Origin: Clostridiales bacterium
GTDB lineage: Bacteria; Bacillota; Clostridia; Lachnospirales; Cellulosilyticaceae
NCBI GenBank assembly: GCA_019418225.1
Contig: DYCF01000004.1
Span: 62,001 to 126,000 of the forward strand
Reading direction: 5' to 3'
DNA length: 64,000 nucleotides
Every line of letters starts with the position of its first letter. The first letter of the stretch is position 1. Shown one piece after another: positions 62,489 to 64,000 of this stretch. Below the pieces are notes generated by a model, which worked only from the letters and a program-made list of their open reading frames with translations, was not told where the DNA came from and ran no database searches. The position numbers were made by a program, and so were the translations under genes.

Positions 62489-63529
62489 CTATTCACCTCG
62501 CTCTTTCATATATCTACGTCTAAGTTGACCACATGCTGCATCGATATCTGCACCTAATGTTCTACGAAGTGTAGTAGGTACATGATAGCTTTCTAGTATG
62601 CGAATAAAGTTCTCAATACTTGACGTCTTACTACTTTCAAAACTTCTTTCTTCAATTTTATTAACAGGAATTAAGTTGACATGACAAAGCATGCCTTTTA
62701 GAAGTTTTCCTAAGCTTCTAGCATCTTCTTCTTTGTCATTCTCACCATGAATAAGGGCATATTCAAAAGTAACACGTCGCCCAGTTTTATCAATATAATA
62801 CTGACAAGCCTCTAATACTTCTTCAATTGTATAACGATAAGCAACTGGCATAATTTGTTTACGCTTCTCATCTGTTGTGGCATGTAAAGATAAAGCCAAG
62901 TTAATCTGCATTCCTTTGTCTGCAAGTTCCTTAATCTGAGGCACAAGTCCACATGTTGAGACTGTAATATGACGTTGTCCAATATTTTGACCCATTTCAT
63001 GATTAATAAGTGTTAAAAAGCGTTCTGTAATTTCAAGATATTCAAGAGGTTCACCGCTTCCCATAATAACAATATTCGAAATACGTTCACCGATATCTTG
63101 CTGAATGGCATAGATTTGCCCTACCATTTCACCCGGTGTAAGTGGTCTTACAAGTCCCTCTAAAGTAGAAGCACAGAATTTACATCCCATACGACATCCT
63201 ACTTGTGAAGAAATACATACCGAATTTCCATGTTTATAACGCATTAAAACACTTTCTATTATATGTGAATCTGGTAGCTCAAACAAGTATTTTATAGTCC
63301 CATCTAACTTTGAATGCAATGATTCTACAATACGTAATGGCACTAATGGATAATCTTCATTTAACTTTGTTCTTAAACTAAGTGGTAAATTCTTCATTTC
63401 ATCATAGCTATTTGCCATTTTTTTATGAAGCCATTCAAAAAGCTGTTTTGCTCTAAACTTACTTTCCCCATAGCTTAAAATAAGTTCTTCTAATTCCTTT
63501 AGGTCTTTGCTTCTAATGTCTTTCATCAT
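62489..63529 (-). CDS. rlmN: 23S rRNA (adenine2503-C2)-methyltransferase (radical SAM)
   Basis: 346 residues. The radical SAM cluster motif CRMGCKFCAS is central, preceded by SVCISSQVGC and followed by GSGEPLEYLE; the C-terminal cysteine region reads GADIDAACGQLRRRY. It methylates A2503 of 23S rRNA (and tRNA A37). The ATG follows the rsmB stop codon without a gap (TAG-ATG), with GAGGAG inside rsmB, so the two are translationally coupled. Confidence 0.97.
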   Translation of the reverse strand: MMKDIRSKDLKELEELILSYGESKFRAKQLFEWLHKKMANSYDEMKNLPLSLRTKLNEDYPLVPLRIVESLHSKLDGTIKYLFELPDSHIIESVLMRYKHGNSVCISSQVGCRMGCKFCASTLEGLVRPLTPGEMVGQIYAIQQDIGERISNIVIMGSGEPLEYLEITERFLTLINHEMGQNIGQRHITVSTCGLVPQIKELADKGMQINLALSLHATTDEKRKQIMPVAYRYTIEEVLEACQYYIDKTGRRVTFEYALIHGENDKEEDARSLGKLLKGMLCHVNLIPVNKIEERSFESSKTSSIENFIRILESYHVPTTLRRTLGADIDAACGQLRRRYMKERGE

Positions 63530-64000
63530 CTAAATACTCCTCTTTTTTAACCCCGCAATAAAGAATCCATCTGTTCCTGCAAGCTGTGGTAAGATTTGAA
63601 TCATGCTTCCTTGTCTCACTTCTTTTTGAAGTTTGTTAGGTATAGTATCTACGATTTCATTTAATTCTAAACCAAGCTCCTTTGTCATGAAGTCTACCAT
63701 TTCTTCGTTTTCTACTTTTGAAATCGTACATGTACTATAGACAAGTGTGCCTTCTGGTTTTAAATATTTTACCGCTTGTGTTAATATAGCACGCTGGATT
63801 TGTGCAATATCTTCAATGTCTGTCATTTCTTTATTGTAACGGATATCCGGTTTACGTTTCATAATACCAAGACCTGAACAAGGTGCATCGACTAAAACTC
63901 TATCAAATTTGCCAATAAAGTCTTCATTACATACTGTCCCATCTTGAAGTGTTGGTTTAATAATTGTAGCCCCCATACGCTCCGCATTTTTTGCAATAAG
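63530..64000 (-). CDS. rsmB: 16S rRNA (cytosine967-C5)-methyltransferase, 5' part missing
   Basis: Open to the window edge on the minus strand, so only about 156 C-terminal residues are seen; the frame continues upstream of the Met at 63976 (LIAKNAER). Motifs of the RsmB/NOL1 family: DRVLVDAPCSGLGIMKRKPDIR with the release cysteine, and LVYSTCTISKVENE with the catalytic cysteine. A late internal Met is not the start. First visible gene of the rsmB-rlmN-prpC-prkC-rsgA-rpe-thiN operon. Confidence 0.95.
   Translation of the reverse strand, partial: LIAKNAERMGATIIKPTLQDGTVCNEDFIGKFDRVLVDAPCSGLGIMKRKPDIRYNKEMTDIEDIAQIQRAILTQAVKYLKPEGTLVYSTCTISKVENEEMVDFMTKELGLELNEIVDTIPNKLQKEVRQGSMIQILPQLAGTDGFFIAGLKKRSI

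Overview
This window looks like a chromosomal segment of a low-GC, motile, probably spore-forming Clostridia member, most likely of the Lachnospirales. The fibre-degrading gene content would suit a Cellulosilyticum-like bacterium, but that name is inference. The evidence is AT-rich DNA, strong AGGAGG-type ribosome binding sites, gene orders typical of Firmicutes (rsmB-rlmN-prpC-prkC-rsgA-rpe-thiN; rpmB facing Asp23-fakA-recG-rsmD-coaD), the sporulation-associated trio prkA-yhbH-spoVR, and two methyl-accepting chemotaxis proteins. I found no rRNA, tRNA, CRISPR array, insertion sequence or prophage.

Layout. 1-3.7 kb: the end of a dicarboxylate/amino-acid:cation symporter, a LysR regulator, and a divergent pair for type I dehydroquinate dehydratase and a YdiB-like shikimate/quinate dehydrogenase. 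3.7-7.4 kb: a chemotaxis receptor with a possible motility-sigma promoter, FabV and an unknown small protein. 7.6-17.8 kb: a galactan-utilisation operon read leftward as LacI regulator, lipoprotein binding protein, two permeases, GH35 beta-galactosidase and a large S-layer-anchored GH53 galactanase. 18-25.7 kb: single genes (M55 aminopeptidase, PepF, adenine deaminase, a CorA-like membrane protein, an Asn-rich microprotein, an MBL-fold hydrolase). 25.7-30.2 kb: spoVR-yhbH-prkA. 30.2-41.8 kb: a starch/maltodextrin system (malQ, glgP, binding protein, MalF, MalG, a chemoreceptor, GH13 neopullulanase). 42-50.4 kb: a GH26-like lipoprotein that appears to lack its catalytic residues, RecU, an alpha-solenoid protein, an RluA-family synthase, an SDR enzyme and an M16C protease. 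50.4-64 kb: housekeeping genes.

How the parts work together. Both sugar systems have the same design. A lipoprotein binding protein is followed by a stem-loop without a U-tract and then by MalF/MalG-type permeases; neither locus carries its own ATPase, so a shared MsmX-type ATPase encoded elsewhere is expected. Galactan would be cut outside the cell by the anchored GH53 enzyme, imported as oligosaccharides and hydrolysed inside by GH35. Maltodextrin would be imported and processed by GH13, MalQ and GlgP. The malQ promoter is followed by a textbook cre site, so CcpA control is likely.

Most notable observations: a 15-bp perfect inverted repeat that could bury the prkA start codon; a chemoreceptor gene inside the maltodextrin operon; a candidate small RNA bounded by duplicated palindromes beside the M16C gene; a GH26-fold lipoprotein without its catalytic glutamates; a CorA-like protein with an extra membrane segment; and an Asn-rich microprotein behind an operator-like palindrome. 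Several starts have been set downstream of the longest open frame because the longer start lies within or beside a Shine-Dalgarno sequence; each case is explained.
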